The notes: generated by a model from the sequence alone, not told the origin. A stretch of 64,000 bases of DNA from Chloroflexota bacterium (GCA_029262675.1 JAJCYW010000017.1:59635-123634); one strand, 5' to 3'. Shown: positions 1 through 9,605, counted from the stretch's first letter. Program-made: numbers and translations.

Positions 1-866
1 CTATAGAGCGCCGGGACGTCCTCGTCTGGGACGTGGCCCAGGAAGACGACGTCCTGCTCGAGGCGCAATCTCTTGACAGTAGCCTTCACCTCGACGTGAC
101 CGGCGAGTCCAGGGCTAACGCCGCCGGCCAGGACCAAACGTCTGCCGTGCCAGAAGCCAGATCTCTTCAAGCGGGAAACCGCTTTCAGCAGGGTAGGGAT
201 GTTCTTCCTGGCGGCCAGAGTGCCCACGTGCAGGATGAACGGAAAATCGAGGCGGTAACGGGCAGCCACCGGCGCCGTCTCGGATGCAGCCAAGGGCCGG
301 AAGCGGCGATTGTCCACCCCCAGGTGCACAGTATGAACCTTGCGTGACGGTAGGTTCAGGTGTTGCTGGACATCGCGTTTGGTGTGTTCGGAGATGACGA
401 TGATCGCCGCCGCGCGACGGGCCACCAGCGGAACGAGAACCTTCATGTACCATAGCCAGCTCTTGCTGTAGTGACTCGGGTAGTGAAGGTAGGCCAGGTC
501 ATAGATGGTTACTACCACCGGGCAGTCGGCAACTAGTGTGCTAACGAACGCCGGAGCGTGCAGGAGGTCCGGCCTCAGCCGCCGCAACTCCCCCCTGAGG
601 CCGAGTTGGGTCCATATCACTTGGTGCGCGCCACGCAGCATTCTCGCATAGGGACGTACGCGGCCGTCAAGGAAGCGTGGCGCAGCGACCTTGCTGACGC
701 GCACGCCTTGCGCGCTCTCCAGCTCGCTCATCAGGCTCCGCGCATATACGCCGGTGCCGGTAAGAATACGACCGGCGTGGGTCATGTCCCACGCGACGTG
801 TGGAGAATCAGTTGATACAGGCCCCGCCGCTGGCGGCAGATCCTTATCGCGTGCCAGCATCTTCAT
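1..866 (-). CDS. GT4 family glycosyltransferase, 3' end cut off by window edge
   Basis: Reading back from an ATG at 866 gives 288 open codons that run off the left edge. The protein has the N-terminal GT4 pattern (TGTGVYARSL), a VVTIYDLAYLHYP strand, IIVISEHTKRDV and the start of the nucleotide-sugar domain (FILHVGTLAARKNIPTLL). It should transfer an activated sugar to a lipid-linked glycan on the cytoplasmic face of the membrane. It overlaps the upstream glycosyltransferase gene by 23 nt, which suggests translational coupling at the distal end of the polysaccharide operon. The acceptor and donor cannot be read from sequence, and the C-terminal donor-binding E-x7-E region is outside the window. 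A second ATG two codons later is an equally possible start. Confidence 0.85.
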   Translation of the reverse strand, partial: MKMLARDKDLPPAAGPVSTDSPHVAWDMTHAGRILTGTGVYARSLMSELESAQGVRVSKVAAPRFLDGRVRPYARMLRGAHQVIWTQLGLRGELRRLRPDLLHAPAFVSTLVADCPVVVTIYDLAYLHYPSHYSKSWLWYMKVLVPLVARRAAAIIVISEHTKRDVQQHLNLPSRKVHTVHLGVDNRRFRPLAASETAPVAARYRLDFPFILHVGTLAARKNIPTLLKAVSRLKRSGFWHGRRLVLAGGVSPGLAGHVEVKATVKRLRLEQDVVFLGHVPDEDVPALY

Positions 867-2235
867 CAGCACCTTCCTGCGTCGAGGCAACGCTCAGAGC
901 CCCTCGAGATCCACCTCTTCGAGATACATGACTCTCGACCTCCCTGCGGGATGAGGCCTCTCTTGGCACTCTCACCGCAGGCGTCTGGCTTTTTGACACG
1001 CCAGGGGTCCCGCCCTTGAGAAGCTCAATGCTCTCTTCGAAGATCCCCAGCATGGCCTGAGCGTACCGTCGCCAGGACAGCGTATCGACGACGTGCTGGC
1101 GCCCACGCTCTGCAACAGCCATCCTGAGCTCAGGGCTGTCTATGACACGAGACAGTACTGAGGCGATGGCGTCCGGACGACGCGGTGGTACCAGGAACGC
1201 AGTCTTGCCGTCCTCCAGGATCTCCTGCACGGCAGCGCCGGTGGACACGATGACGGGCTTGCCACAGGCCATTGCCTCGGTGACGGCCAAGCCCCAGGTC
1301 TGATTCTCGTTGGGGAAGATGAACGCATCGCAGGCGCGGTAATAGAGCGGCAGTGTATTCTCCGAAACAGCGCCTGTGAAGGTGACGCGTTGACTTAGCC
1401 CTAGGTCGTAGGTCAGCGATCGAAGGCGCTTGGCATAGTCGGGATGCAGAAGTGGGGAGCCGACGATTAGGTAGTGGATGTTGTGGCCTTCAGCGACGGC
1501 TTTGGCGACTCCAGCCAGGCTGTCCTCCAACCGGCGGTGGGGCATGAGGATGCCCAGGGACAAGAGAAGGAATGTCTCAGGCGATATCGCATGCTCCCCG
1601 CGGATGTCAGCTAGCTCCACCGGGTCATCAGTTAGCCAGGGAGTCAGGTCGATTCCACTCCTGACTACCCCAGAGTCGGTGCCATAGGTTTCGTCGACTT
1701 GGCGCTTGGCAAAGCGGGAGAGCACGACAATCTTCGAAACGTCGGGAGTCGTGCGAAGGTCATGCCAGCGCTGAACACGACTTATGAGCCGCCGCAAAGG
1801 CGCTATCAGGCCGCGAAAGCCGGGGGGAAAGTCATCTGACGGCGAGGGCGGATCCCAGGGTGGGTCATTGCACATCCAGACCACCGCTGGCGGCGGAAAG
1901 CTCCGCCGTGCCGCCCGCACCGCCGCCCAGTGGGGAGGCCAGTGATGAGGATTCAGAATGTCAAAGGGCCCGCGCAGGTAGCGCGCGAGGTGACGCATGT
2001 CCAGATAATCGCGAAGCCGCCTTGACGGAACGGGCAGGCGCGCCAGCATGTGCCGTCCAGTGACCACGATACGCAGTTGAGCGCAGACCTCAGAGTAACA
2101 GCGCTGCGGATCATGGGCCGTGGTATACAGCACCACTTCGTGACCCATGTCTTGCAGCTCTCTCGCCAAATAGACCGCCTGGCGCTCGCCGCCTCCCTGC
2201 CGTTTGAGCTCTGCGATGAGAATTGCGATTCGCAC
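844..2235 (-). CDS. GT4 family glycosyltransferase
   Basis: This 463-residue protein is a GT-B fold glycosyltransferase. It has the N-terminal Gly-rich loop (LKRQGGGERQAVYLARE), a central Rossmann domain with VVLSRFAKRQVDETYG, and the C-terminal donor-site signature (EAMACGKPVIVSTGAAVQE). The length is about 80 residues above the usual 380, mostly a polar, probably disordered tail after residue 415. The start is GTG at 2235, three bases after the upstream methyltransferase stop, with a GAGAGGG stretch ahead of it. It belongs to the minus-strand polysaccharide operon; the sugar specificity is unknown. Confidence 0.88.
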   Translation of the reverse strand: MRIAILIAELKRQGGGERQAVYLARELQDMGHEVVLYTTAHDPQRCYSEVCAQLRIVVTGRHMLARLPVPSRRLRDYLDMRHLARYLRGPFDILNPHHWPPHWAAVRAARRSFPPPAVVWMCNDPPWDPPSPSDDFPPGFRGLIAPLRRLISRVQRWHDLRTTPDVSKIVVLSRFAKRQVDETYGTDSGVVRSGIDLTPWLTDDPVELADIRGEHAISPETFLLLSLGILMPHRRLEDSLAGVAKAVAEGHNIHYLIVGSPLLHPDYAKRLRSLTYDLGLSQRVTFTGAVSENTLPLYYRACDAFIFPNENQTWGLAVTEAMACGKPVIVSTGAAVQEILEDGKTAFLVPPRRPDAIASVLSRVIDSPELRMAVAERGRQHVVDTLSWRRYAQAMLGIFEESIELLKGGTPGVSKSQTPAVRVPREASSRREVESHVSRRGGSRGALSVASTQEGADEDAGTR

Positions 2236-2238
2236 GGG

Positions 2239-2940
2239 TTACCTACCCTCTCCTCGTGTTCGTCTAGTAGCTAGCACAGGCTTCCTGGCCATAACGTGGA
2301 GTGCTGAACCAAGCTCCGCAAAGAAGGGCACATGGCGGAGCCCAAGAAGCCAGCGGGCCGCCTTGGACGTCAGCCGCCGGTTGGCCAAATACGGAGCCAG
2401 CGTGTACCAGCGCTCGACCACGAATCCGGTTCGGACGAGGAGTTCGACCAGATCAGTTTTCGAGTAGATCAGGCGGTGATCCGGATCATGGAAGAGGTCC
2501 GGGTCTGGATACCTGCCATTCGGTGTAGCCAACACCACCCGACCTCCTGGCCGGAGCACCCGATGCCATTCCGTCAGGAGCGCGTCGCCATCCGTGAGGT
2601 GCTCTACCACGTGCTGGCCAACCACACCATCGAACGAATTGTCTGCCACAGGGAGTCTTAGCCCGTTTGCGTGGATGACGGCCACCGAGGGCTGGTGCTT
2701 CCGCACAAGCCGCAGCGCCCTTTGATTCGTATCTAGGCCAACGGGCTCTGCGCCGCGTTTTTCACACAACTCCAAGAGTGCGCCACCGCCACATCCGACT
2801 TCTAGAACACACTCGCCCGGCTTCGGGTCTAACAAGGAGCACAGATAGCGCGTTTCCACGCGGAACATCGAACTCGCTTGGCGTTCAGAGTAGTACTGCT
2901 CTGAATACGACACGCTTGTAGCGGTCACCTGTGTACTCAT
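2239..2940 (-). CDS. class I SAM-dependent methyltransferase
   Basis: The protein has 233 residues from the ATG at 2940, which has a good Shine-Dalgarno (AAGGAAG) a few bases upstream; longer readings would run into the neighbouring gene. SAM-binding motif I is VLEVGCGGGALLEL, followed by an acidic ribose-binding strand (GLDTNQRAL) and a motif II/III region (FDGVVGQHVVEHL, LRPGGRVVLATPN). This is the pattern of UbiE/COQ5-type methyltransferases common in glycan clusters, where they methylate a sugar or a lipid-linked intermediate. It lies 41 bp downstream of a second methyltransferase. The substrate is unknown. Confidence 0.85.
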   Translation of the reverse strand: MSTQVTATSVSYSEQYYSERQASSMFRVETRYLCSLLDPKPGECVLEVGCGGGALLELCEKRGAEPVGLDTNQRALRLVRKHQPSVAVIHANGLRLPVADNSFDGVVGQHVVEHLTDGDALLTEWHRVLRPGGRVVLATPNGRYPDPDLFHDPDHRLIYSKTDLVELLVRTGFVVERWYTLAPYLANRRLTSKAARWLLGLRHVPFFAELGSALHVMARKPVLATRRTRGEGR

Positions 2941-2981
2941 GGATTCTTCCTTCTTAGGAACTCGGTGATCGAGAGACGTTC

Positions 2982-3866
2982 TCATGGACTCGGGCGATCC
3001 TGATCGGACAAGCTGGGCTTTCTCCCCACCGCCATCAGACTCCAACCCCACGAGTTTGTGATGACGTTGTCCGCCGAGTCGAACCACTTGACGAACGATG
3101 ATGCCCGATCAATCAGGGTCATGTACTTCTGCTCCAGCGATGCTGGCAACCCCAGCGGCGGGAATGGCCTGATGCCCCAAACCCTGACATCCGTCAATCC
3201 CGCCTGCTCCAGAACTCGCCGGGAACCGTTCCTCCCCAAGGGCTTCTCATAGAAGTCAGGCACAAGCTTTCGCCAGCTATGGAGCGCTTTTCGCACCCGC
3301 AACCTGGCCAGGTTGTACGAGGCGGAGGCGGCCATATCGAACAGCCGGCCTGCTACGAGCGCCGACGGCCGGAACGACACCACTTCCGCCACGAATAGTC
3401 CGCCTGGGCGAAGAGTACGCACCATACCGTCCATCGCCGGCCCCATGTCTTCGAAGTGTTCCAGCAGCCCGAAACTGGTGACGACATCGAATGAGCCGTC
3501 CGGAACCGGTGGCGCCTCGACGTGGCCGACGAGCAGTTCCAGTTCTTCCCCCAGCCCGTGAGACGCGGCGTTCTGGGAGGCCATCTCCAGACCGTCTTCA
3601 GAGATGTCTAATCCGGTCACACGCCAGCCCTGCAGCCCGAGGTCGATGCCGATACCAGCGGCCCCGCATCCGCACTCCAGCACGGTGCTCCCAGGACCGT
3701 ACCCTTCGCTGATGAGCAAGTCCCGCATAAGGTCCGCCTTGAACCGTTCCAGGAGCTGCCATTGATTGCGAGGCCGCTCCGCGGGGTACGTCATGTCATA
3801 CTCCGCCGCGGCAATGTGGGTCTGCCACTGCCTGCGAAAGTGATCGATGCTTCCGTTAGCGTTCAT
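2982..3866 (-). CDS. class I SAM-dependent methyltransferase
   Basis: This 294-residue protein carries motif I (VLECGCGAAGIGIDLG), the acidic strand GLDISEDGLEMA and a post-motif FDVVTSFGLLEHF with LRPGGLFVAEV. The ATG at 3866 overlaps the flippase stop as ATGA and has GGAGGG upstream, so translation is probably coupled. Its C-terminal half (about residues 170-294) is unlike the neighbouring methyltransferase and holds Trp-rich and aromatic segments, so the two are not a recent duplication. It probably methylates a sugar of the surface glycan; the exact target is not visible. Confidence 0.85.
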   Translation of the reverse strand: MNANGSIDHFRRQWQTHIAAAEYDMTYPAERPRNQWQLLERFKADLMRDLLISEGYGPGSTVLECGCGAAGIGIDLGLQGWRVTGLDISEDGLEMASQNAASHGLGEELELLVGHVEAPPVPDGSFDVVTSFGLLEHFEDMGPAMDGMVRTLRPGGLFVAEVVSFRPSALVAGRLFDMAASASYNLARLRVRKALHSWRKLVPDFYEKPLGRNGSRRVLEQAGLTDVRVWGIRPFPPLGLPASLEQKYMTLIDRASSFVKWFDSADNVITNSWGWSLMAVGRKPSLSDQDRPSP

Positions 3867-5578
3867 GATCTCCCTCCATATTGCGCGCCCGACCGGAGCG
3901 GCGGTGACGAATTTGCAGCGGGCGGGCGGTTAACCAGGCTCCGCCGCCCAGGCGCCGGTAGTAGGTCCCAGATACCAGCGACCTCCCGTACGCCAAGGAC
4001 GGCGCAGACGAGCAGATACACGCAAGCGCTCGCCACAAGGAGGGCAAGCAGCTCGCCGGCGCCTACGACGTACGAAGGCGAAGCATGAGCATGATCTATC
4101 GCCAGATAGGCCACAGCGTAGAAGGCCACCATGCCAATCCCGGCCAGCAGCGGCCTGACGGCGAAGGCGGCTAGCTTTCTCAGCGATGGCACCTCTGGGA
4201 CACGCCTGGCGATCCAAAACGTAAGGAGCATGACCAGGGCGAAATGGACTGTTCTGGCCAAGGCGAGCCCTACCACGGACCCCATCTGGCTCAGCGCCAC
4301 GGCCAATGCGGCATAGGGTCCTAAGGCCAACACCTCTACCTTGAGCGGGGTCGCGAAATCCCCCGTTGCGTAGATGCCTCTTTGCAGAATCTGGGTCAGC
4401 CCTACGGCAGTGAGGCCGACCACGTATACGGCCAGAAAGGCTCCGCCGGTGCGCACATCCGCTGACGATACGTTCCCTGGACCATAGGCCAGCCTGGTCA
4501 AGGGGCCGCTGGCAACCATCAAAAGCAGGGTGGCTGGTATCAACACGAACAGAACCAGCCGCGACGCCTGCATCAATGCGTCGCCAAGGTCGGCTCCGGC
4601 CCTGGCGGCCGCACGAACGAACTGCGGATAGACAATGACGCCCAGTGAACCGTTGAACACAAGCGTGGGAAGGGCAAAGATGGAGACCGCGATCGCCACA
4701 ATGGACACACTGCCCTCAACCAGAAATGAGGCCAGCAACCGCTCGAGGAGCGGCGCGCAGTAGGCCACTGCCATGTAGCCGAATAGCGGCCCCGAGGTGA
4801 GGAGCACGCTTCGTACACCGGGATGCGCCAAGCGTATGGTCGGAGAGTAGGAAATATCCATCCTTCTCAACCAGATTGCCAGCAGCCCGACGTGCGCGAA
4901 GCCGCCCAACAGGACTCCCACGGCTGCAGCGGTAATTCCCATGGTCTTGCCCACGACCACGATGAAGGCGATTGTGAATGCGTTGAGAATCAACGCATTC
5001 AGGGCGGGCGTGAAGAAGTGGCCCTTGGCGTTGAGGACAGGGCCGACGAGAGCAGCCACGCACAACGGCACCAAGAGCGGTAGGGTGAAGCTCATAAGGT
5101 GGGAACTCAACCGGGCGCTTTCCGCGTCTAGACCGGGGGCAATGGCGCCGACGAGTTGGCGGCTGAATACGATGCCCAGCACCGCCACCACCGCAAGCCC
5201 GGCGGACAGGAGATTCAGGATCGCACTGAAGGTGATACGGGCGTCCTCCAGTTTCCCTTTCTCGATGTAGTTGACGTAGACGCGGACCAGAGCCGGCGAT
5301 ATGGCCCCGTACACTAGGACCGCTTGCAGAGTAATCGGGATAAATATGGCGACAAAGTAGGCGTCGGTTTCCCCCGACAAGCCGAAGACTGAAGCAATAG
5401 AAGCGTTGCGGGCATAGCCGAGGAGGCTACCCACTAGAGTCAGCATCCCCACAAGACCAAGCAGGCCGTACAGGCGTCCCATGCCGCTCGAACCGCGGGC
5501 GCCCGCATCCCAACGGGAGGCGTTGTTACCCGCAGCTGGACCAGCGAGCGGTGGACGCCAGCTTCCCATCTCACGCAC
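3863..5578 (-). CDS. MurJ/Wzx-type lipid-linked glycan flippase (MOP superfamily)
   Basis: This 571-residue multi-spanning membrane protein opens with the MurJ/MviN signature (GSLLGYARNASIASVFGLSGETDAYFVA) and has about 13-14 hydrophobic segments. The family flips undecaprenyl-linked lipid II or O-unit precursors across the cytoplasmic membrane. Its position inside a polysaccharide operon, with no peptidoglycan genes nearby, favours a Wzx-like role in exporting the glycan unit rather than the housekeeping MurJ role. The start is uncertain: GTG at 5578, ATG at 5569, or a Met near residue 33 that begins the first conserved block. The 178 bp upstream, before the sugar transferase, is the largest gap in the downstream half of the operon. 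Confidence 0.85.
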   Translation of the reverse strand: MREMGSWRPPLAGPAAGNNASRWDAGARGSSGMGRLYGLLGLVGMLTLVGSLLGYARNASIASVFGLSGETDAYFVAIFIPITLQAVLVYGAISPALVRVYVNYIEKGKLEDARITFSAILNLLSAGLAVVAVLGIVFSRQLVGAIAPGLDAESARLSSHLMSFTLPLLVPLCVAALVGPVLNAKGHFFTPALNALILNAFTIAFIVVVGKTMGITAAAVGVLLGGFAHVGLLAIWLRRMDISYSPTIRLAHPGVRSVLLTSGPLFGYMAVAYCAPLLERLLASFLVEGSVSIVAIAVSIFALPTLVFNGSLGVIVYPQFVRAAARAGADLGDALMQASRLVLFVLIPATLLLMVASGPLTRLAYGPGNVSSADVRTGGAFLAVYVVGLTAVGLTQILQRGIYATGDFATPLKVEVLALGPYAALAVALSQMGSVVGLALARTVHFALVMLLTFWIARRVPEVPSLRKLAAFAVRPLLAGIGMVAFYAVAYLAIDHAHASPSYVVGAGELLALLVASACVYLLVCAVLGVREVAGIWDLLPAPGRRSLVNRPPAANSSPPLRSGAQYGGRS

Positions 5579-5756
5579 CCCGCGAAACTCGCAAGATACT
5601 AATTGGCGACGCGCCTTGGCGTGGAAAGATGCGCCTCAGTGCCATCACCAGTCCCACGTACCCGCACCCGAACACGCAGATCGTCCGGGGGCGATAGCCG
5701 TTATCGCAGTGCTTCGGTACGCTCACTCGACTGCCCTTTCGTCCCTCGGCACGCCG

Positions 5757-7211
5757 TCACGCGGCGAACCTGTCTTGTGCATTTCCCGGCTCGGCTTCTC
5801 GCACCGGCTGCTGTTTTGGTACAAGGTGTAGCCGCTGCCTCACTGGCAGCTCTATCAGCGGCCACAGAACGCTGCGCTCGCCGTTGCTGGACCGGCTAGT
5901 GCTCCCGGCCGACATCACTCTGTGCCAGACGACTTGAAGATCTCGCCAGACTGAGTAGCTACGAACGTAATCCAGTTGAATTGAGAGGGCCGACTCACGG
6001 TCCAGATGCTTGTGGTCCGCCGGCACGACTGACGTGAGCCCCGGTCGTACGAGCCGCAACTCCGCAGCAGATTGCGCCTCCTCTCCCTCTTCGACAGCCA
6101 GCGGCCCCACGATACTCATCTGGCCTCGCAAGACGTTGACCACAGCCGGAAGCTTCGATACGACGCGGCTGCCTTCGCCGGCCAGCGAGTAGACCGTAAT
6201 CGGCGCAGCATCTCTCCCTATGATTTGATGGCGCTCTAACAGCGGCTGGCGCCGGATCGCACGGGCGGCCAGTCTGCGCGCTGCGAACGGCCCAGCGATG
6301 ACCGGCAACGCAAGCGCAACCGCCACATCGAAGAACCGCTTTATGGCGGCCTCAAGGCCGGTGATACAGGCTGCCTCAATCGCGTACACGGGGACATGAG
6401 CTAGGTGAGTCATCTTGACACCTGCCGTCAAGGCGCCTTCGCGACTCGCCAAGACGCGGACATCGAAACGCCGCTGCTCCGTGAACTCGATGACCGCCTG
6501 CCTGCTCTCCCAGGAGATGGCGGAGGGCACCACGACAATCTCGTCGACCTCAAGGTGGTTTAGCCGGCTTAGCTGCGATGCAGACCCAAGAACGCTCCAG
6601 CCGTTCCCTCCCAGCGGGAAGCCGGGCGAACGATAATCGTCCAGGAAGCCGAGCACCTCGAACGCCGAGCCTTCCAGGTGCCGTGCCAGTTCGACGGCTC
6701 GCTCGTCGGCGCCTACGATGATCACACGCGAATGGAACAGCCCCCAGCGCCGAGAGGCGTACGCCAAACGGCGCGCCACGAAACGAGCCAGCCCGGTCGT
6801 TCCCACCAGGCTCACCCAGAACAGGACCAGCCAACCTCTGGAAATCACGTTCGATTCGACCACGAAGTCGACCAGAACGGCGCCCACGAGCACGAGCGTG
6901 CTCGCCTGCACCACTCTCGCATACTCGTCGGTAGCTCCCAGCAACTGGTCGCGTTCGTAGAGACCAAGCGACCGCGTTGCGGCCAGCCACCCCACGATCA
7001 CAACCGCCGCAAGGAGCGCGTAACGAGCCAGCGATACGTCTGCTGGTCGGAAGACGTCACGCGCAGCGTCAAATCGCACATAGTACGACAGGGCCAACGC
7101 ACCAACGGCAGCGGCTGCATCGACGAGCACAAGCGCGAGAATGTAGGCGCGCCAGTCCTGGCGAACCGAACCGTCCGGCCGCGTGAAGCTGTTAGGCAGT
7201 ACCCATTGCAT
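5757..7211 (-). CDS. polyprenyl-phosphate sugar-phosphotransferase-like protein, catalytic region degenerate
   Basis: The 484-residue protein has an N-terminal block of four to five membrane segments and a CoA-binding-like Rossmann domain (RVIIVGADERAVELARHL), as in WbaP/CpsE-type initiating transferases. The C-terminal PF02397 region begins with IKRFFDVAVALALPV and ends with NVLRGQMSIVGPLAV and RPGLTSV. The loop that normally carries the KFRTM-type segment, the Asp-Glu dyad and DELPQ is shortened to TVYSLAGEGSRVVSKLPAVV, so the usual catalytic acids are missing. Such enzymes normally load the first sugar phosphate onto undecaprenyl phosphate. I chose the ATG at 7211; a TTG at 7247 extends it by 12 codons into the upstream gene. 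Confidence 0.75.
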   Translation of the reverse strand: MQWVLPNSFTRPDGSVRQDWRAYILALVLVDAAAAVGALALSYYVRFDAARDVFRPADVSLARYALLAAVVIVGWLAATRSLGLYERDQLLGATDEYARVVQASTLVLVGAVLVDFVVESNVISRGWLVLFWVSLVGTTGLARFVARRLAYASRRWGLFHSRVIIVGADERAVELARHLEGSAFEVLGFLDDYRSPGFPLGGNGWSVLGSASQLSRLNHLEVDEIVVVPSAISWESRQAVIEFTEQRRFDVRVLASREGALTAGVKMTHLAHVPVYAIEAACITGLEAAIKRFFDVAVALALPVIAGPFAARRLAARAIRRQPLLERHQIIGRDAAPITVYSLAGEGSRVVSKLPAVVNVLRGQMSIVGPLAVEEGEEAQSAAELRLVRPGLTSVVPADHKHLDRESALSIQLDYVRSYSVWRDLQVVWHRVMSAGSTSRSSNGERSVLWPLIELPVRQRLHLVPKQQPVREAEPGNAQDRFAA

Positions 7212-8205
7212 TGAGAAGTACCGTTGCCCCTCTGCTTTCGAATCCAAAATTCATCGAGAACAGCCCCTCGCCCTCTAGGCGAGACGTGATCTCCTCTTGA
7301 CGACCTTCTTCTGCAAACACCGTGAGAAAGCCTCCGCCGCCGGCCCCAGCAATCTTGCCTCCGAGGGCGCCGGCGGATCGCGCGATCTCGTACAGGCGGT
7401 CTATCTCCGGATTTGTCGCCCCTTGCGACGCACGCTTCTTGGCCTCCCACCCCTGATGGAGAAGGCGACCAAAGTCATCCAACTTCCCCGCCTCAAGCAA
7501 CTCTTGCGCCTGGTATGCCAGCGCCTTGATCTCGTGCAGCGCCGCCAGCGTCTCCCCTTCGTTGCTTGATATCTTCGCTCGCTGTTCGGAGAGAATCGAC
7601 GATGAACGGCGAGCGGTGCCGGTGAAGAACAGCAGCACGCGGCGCTCCAGGGCCAGCAAGAGCGGGAGAGGTAACTCAATAGACTTCACCTGCACCGAAT
7701 CATCACTGAACTCGATAAGGTTGAGGCCGCCGAACGCGGACGCGTACTGATCCTGCTTGCCGACGGCCTGGTCCAACTGGCCGATATCGACTTCGCACGC
7801 GATCTTTGCGACTTCGGACGCCTCGGCAGGCTGGGCCAACGATGTGGCCAGCGCTTTGACGATCGCAACAGTGACAGCCCCCGAAGAGCCCAGCCCGGTT
7901 CCGGGCGGAACCTCAGAGGCGAGAAAAATTGACAGGCCGTCATAGATGTGAAAGTGATCCAAAATCGCCTTCGGAAGGCGCAGATCATCGTCCCACTCGC
8001 AGGGCGTCAATTCTGAGCGGCGAAAGAAGGTGCGATAGTCTGCGGAGGAGACCTGAACAGCTCCCTCTGCGTGGCCGAGAACGACATAGAAGTGCTTGTT
8101 GATAGCCGTACTCAGCACGGTCCCGCCAAAACGCTCGTAATAGGCTGGCAGGTCTGTACCGCCGCCGAAGAAACTAACGCGAACGGGGGCCCGGGCGATC
8201 AGCAC
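7192..8205 (-). CDS. hddA: D-glycero-alpha-D-manno-heptose 7-phosphate kinase (GHMP kinase)
   Basis: The 337-residue protein starts with the HddA-type GHMP signature (RAPVRVSFFGGGTDLPAYY). It has the ATP-binding motif PPGTGLGSSGAVTVA around residues 99-113 and the C-terminal glycine-rich motif GGKIAGAGGGGFL. HddA phosphorylates D-glycero-D-manno-heptose 7-phosphate at C1 with alpha configuration, the step that commits heptose to the GDP branch. The GTG start at 8205 overlaps the end of the fused guanylyltransferase/isomerase gene by seven bases. All other enzymes of the pathway are adjacent, which makes the assignment firm. Confidence 0.92.
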   Translation of the reverse strand: MLIARAPVRVSFFGGGTDLPAYYERFGGTVLSTAINKHFYVVLGHAEGAVQVSSADYRTFFRRSELTPCEWDDDLRLPKAILDHFHIYDGLSIFLASEVPPGTGLGSSGAVTVAIVKALATSLAQPAEASEVAKIACEVDIGQLDQAVGKQDQYASAFGGLNLIEFSDDSVQVKSIELPLPLLLALERRVLLFFTGTARRSSSILSEQRAKISSNEGETLAALHEIKALAYQAQELLEAGKLDDFGRLLHQGWEAKKRASQGATNPEIDRLYEIARSAGALGGKIAGAGGGGFLTVFAEEGRQEEITSRLEGEGLFSMNFGFESRGATVLLNAMGTA

Positions 8206-9605
8206 GCCGCCGCCCTCTGCCCATTTTCGCCGACGCCGGCCGCTTGTAGCGCGTGGCTGGTCTCCTCGACCGGCTCAACGTCATCTGTAGATTCCGCCGC
8301 CAGGCGGACCTCGGTCGCCAGGAGATGGCCAAGTAGCAGGTGGATGTCCTCTACGGGACCGTATTCGTCACTCGGCACGACGACAGCAACGTCGGCGACC
8401 TCTGCGAGCTTCCCGCCGCCGAATCCGACAAGACCCACGACAGAAGCTCCCTGCCTGTGCGCAGCCTCGGCGGCGGCGATGATGTTGGGCGATCGCCCGC
8501 TCGCGGAGATCGCGATCAGCACGTCGCCCGGCTCAACCACCTGCTCCATTTGCAACTGAAACGCTGATTCGACGCCAACGTCGTTCGACCACGCCGTGAC
8601 GGCGGGCACGTTATCGGTAAGTGAACGGCAGCGCAGCGGAAGCCCGAAGGAAGTGGAAGCGGCCCTTGTTAGGTCGGCAGCCATGTGGCTCGCAGTCGAC
8701 GAACTCCCACCGTTCCCAGCGATGAAGACCTGATTGCCACGCGCTTGCGCGTCAAGGAGCAGCTCGGCCACCTGCGAGATAGCGTCGCGATCGAGCCCGG
8801 CGATCGCTTCCTGCACGCCACTGAGGTACTCGTCCGCGACGGCGGCGATCTCATTACGGCGCGGCTCTCGGCCCGCCTCAATGCGGAGCCAGTCCTCAGC
8901 CAGCCTGAGGCGCTCAGTCGAGCCTACATCCCAGAACACCGCATCGGAGCGAAAGCCCGCCAGCTTACCGCCGTCCTCGGCGACGTTTGGAAAGACATCC
9001 CTGCCAAAGTCCTGGGGAGCCTCCGCTCCCATCCGTTGCAGCAGCAACGGCTCCACCACGTAAATCCCGGCGTTCGCCCAGGCGCCAGGTGTGACACCGA
9101 TGCCTGGCTTTTCGGTGAACCTGGTGATCCAGCCGTTCTCGTCTTGTCGGACCACACCGCAGCGGGCCAGCTCCTCTGTCTGGTGAAGCGCAATAGTCGC
9201 CATCGCGCCGCAATCACGATGATGCTCCAGCAGCGAGCCCAGGTCCAGCCGAGTCAGGACATCACCGTAGACGACGTAGAACGGGCCGTCCGAGAAATAC
9301 TCCTCCAGCTTCTTCACCGCGCCGGCCGTGCCCAGCAGTTCCGGTTCAAACGAGTACGTAAGGCTGACGCCGAAGCGAGACCCATCGCCAAAGTGCTCTG
9401 TAATCGAATCGGCGTGCGTGTGCAGGTTCACCGCGATATCGCGTACACCGTGCTCGCGCAGGAGCTCGATCGTGTATTCCAGAAGCGGCCGGCCGTCGAC
9501 AGGCACCATCGCCTTCGGCATCCGATTGGTCAGAGGCCGTAGCCTGGTTCCTTTGCCGGCCGCCAGGATCATCGCCTTGGGAGCAGGGTGATTGCGACCG
9601 TTCAT
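8199..9605 (-). CDS. fusion of heptose-1-phosphate guanylyltransferase (HddC) and phosphoheptose isomerase (GmhA)
   Basis: The 468-residue protein joins two enzymes. Residues about 8-240 form a nucleotidyltransferase with the signature LAAGKGTRLRPLTNRMPKA, YVVYGDVL (metal Asp) and FTEKPG, as in HddC, which makes GDP-heptose from the 1-phosphate. Residues about 265-465 form a SIS isomerase with FIAGNGGSSSTASHMAADL, SASGRSPNI and the C-terminal EDIHLLLGH, as in GmhA, which converts sedoheptulose 7-phosphate to heptose 7-phosphate. The first and last steps of the pathway are therefore in one chain. The ATG at 9605 overlaps the gmhB stop as ATGA. In well-studied systems these enzymes are separate. 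Confidence 0.9.
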   Translation of the reverse strand: MNGRNHPAPKAMILAAGKGTRLRPLTNRMPKAMVPVDGRPLLEYTIELLREHGVRDIAVNLHTHADSITEHFGDGSRFGVSLTYSFEPELLGTAGAVKKLEEYFSDGPFYVVYGDVLTRLDLGSLLEHHRDCGAMATIALHQTEELARCGVVRQDENGWITRFTEKPGIGVTPGAWANAGIYVVEPLLLQRMGAEAPQDFGRDVFPNVAEDGGKLAGFRSDAVFWDVGSTERLRLAEDWLRIEAGREPRRNEIAAVADEYLSGVQEAIAGLDRDAISQVAELLLDAQARGNQVFIAGNGGSSSTASHMAADLTRAASTSFGLPLRCRSLTDNVPAVTAWSNDVGVESAFQLQMEQVVEPGDVLIAISASGRSPNIIAAAEAAHRQGASVVGLVGFGGGKLAEVADVAVVVPSDEYGPVEDIHLLLGHLLATEVRLAAESTDDVEPVEETSHALQAAGVGENGQRAAAC

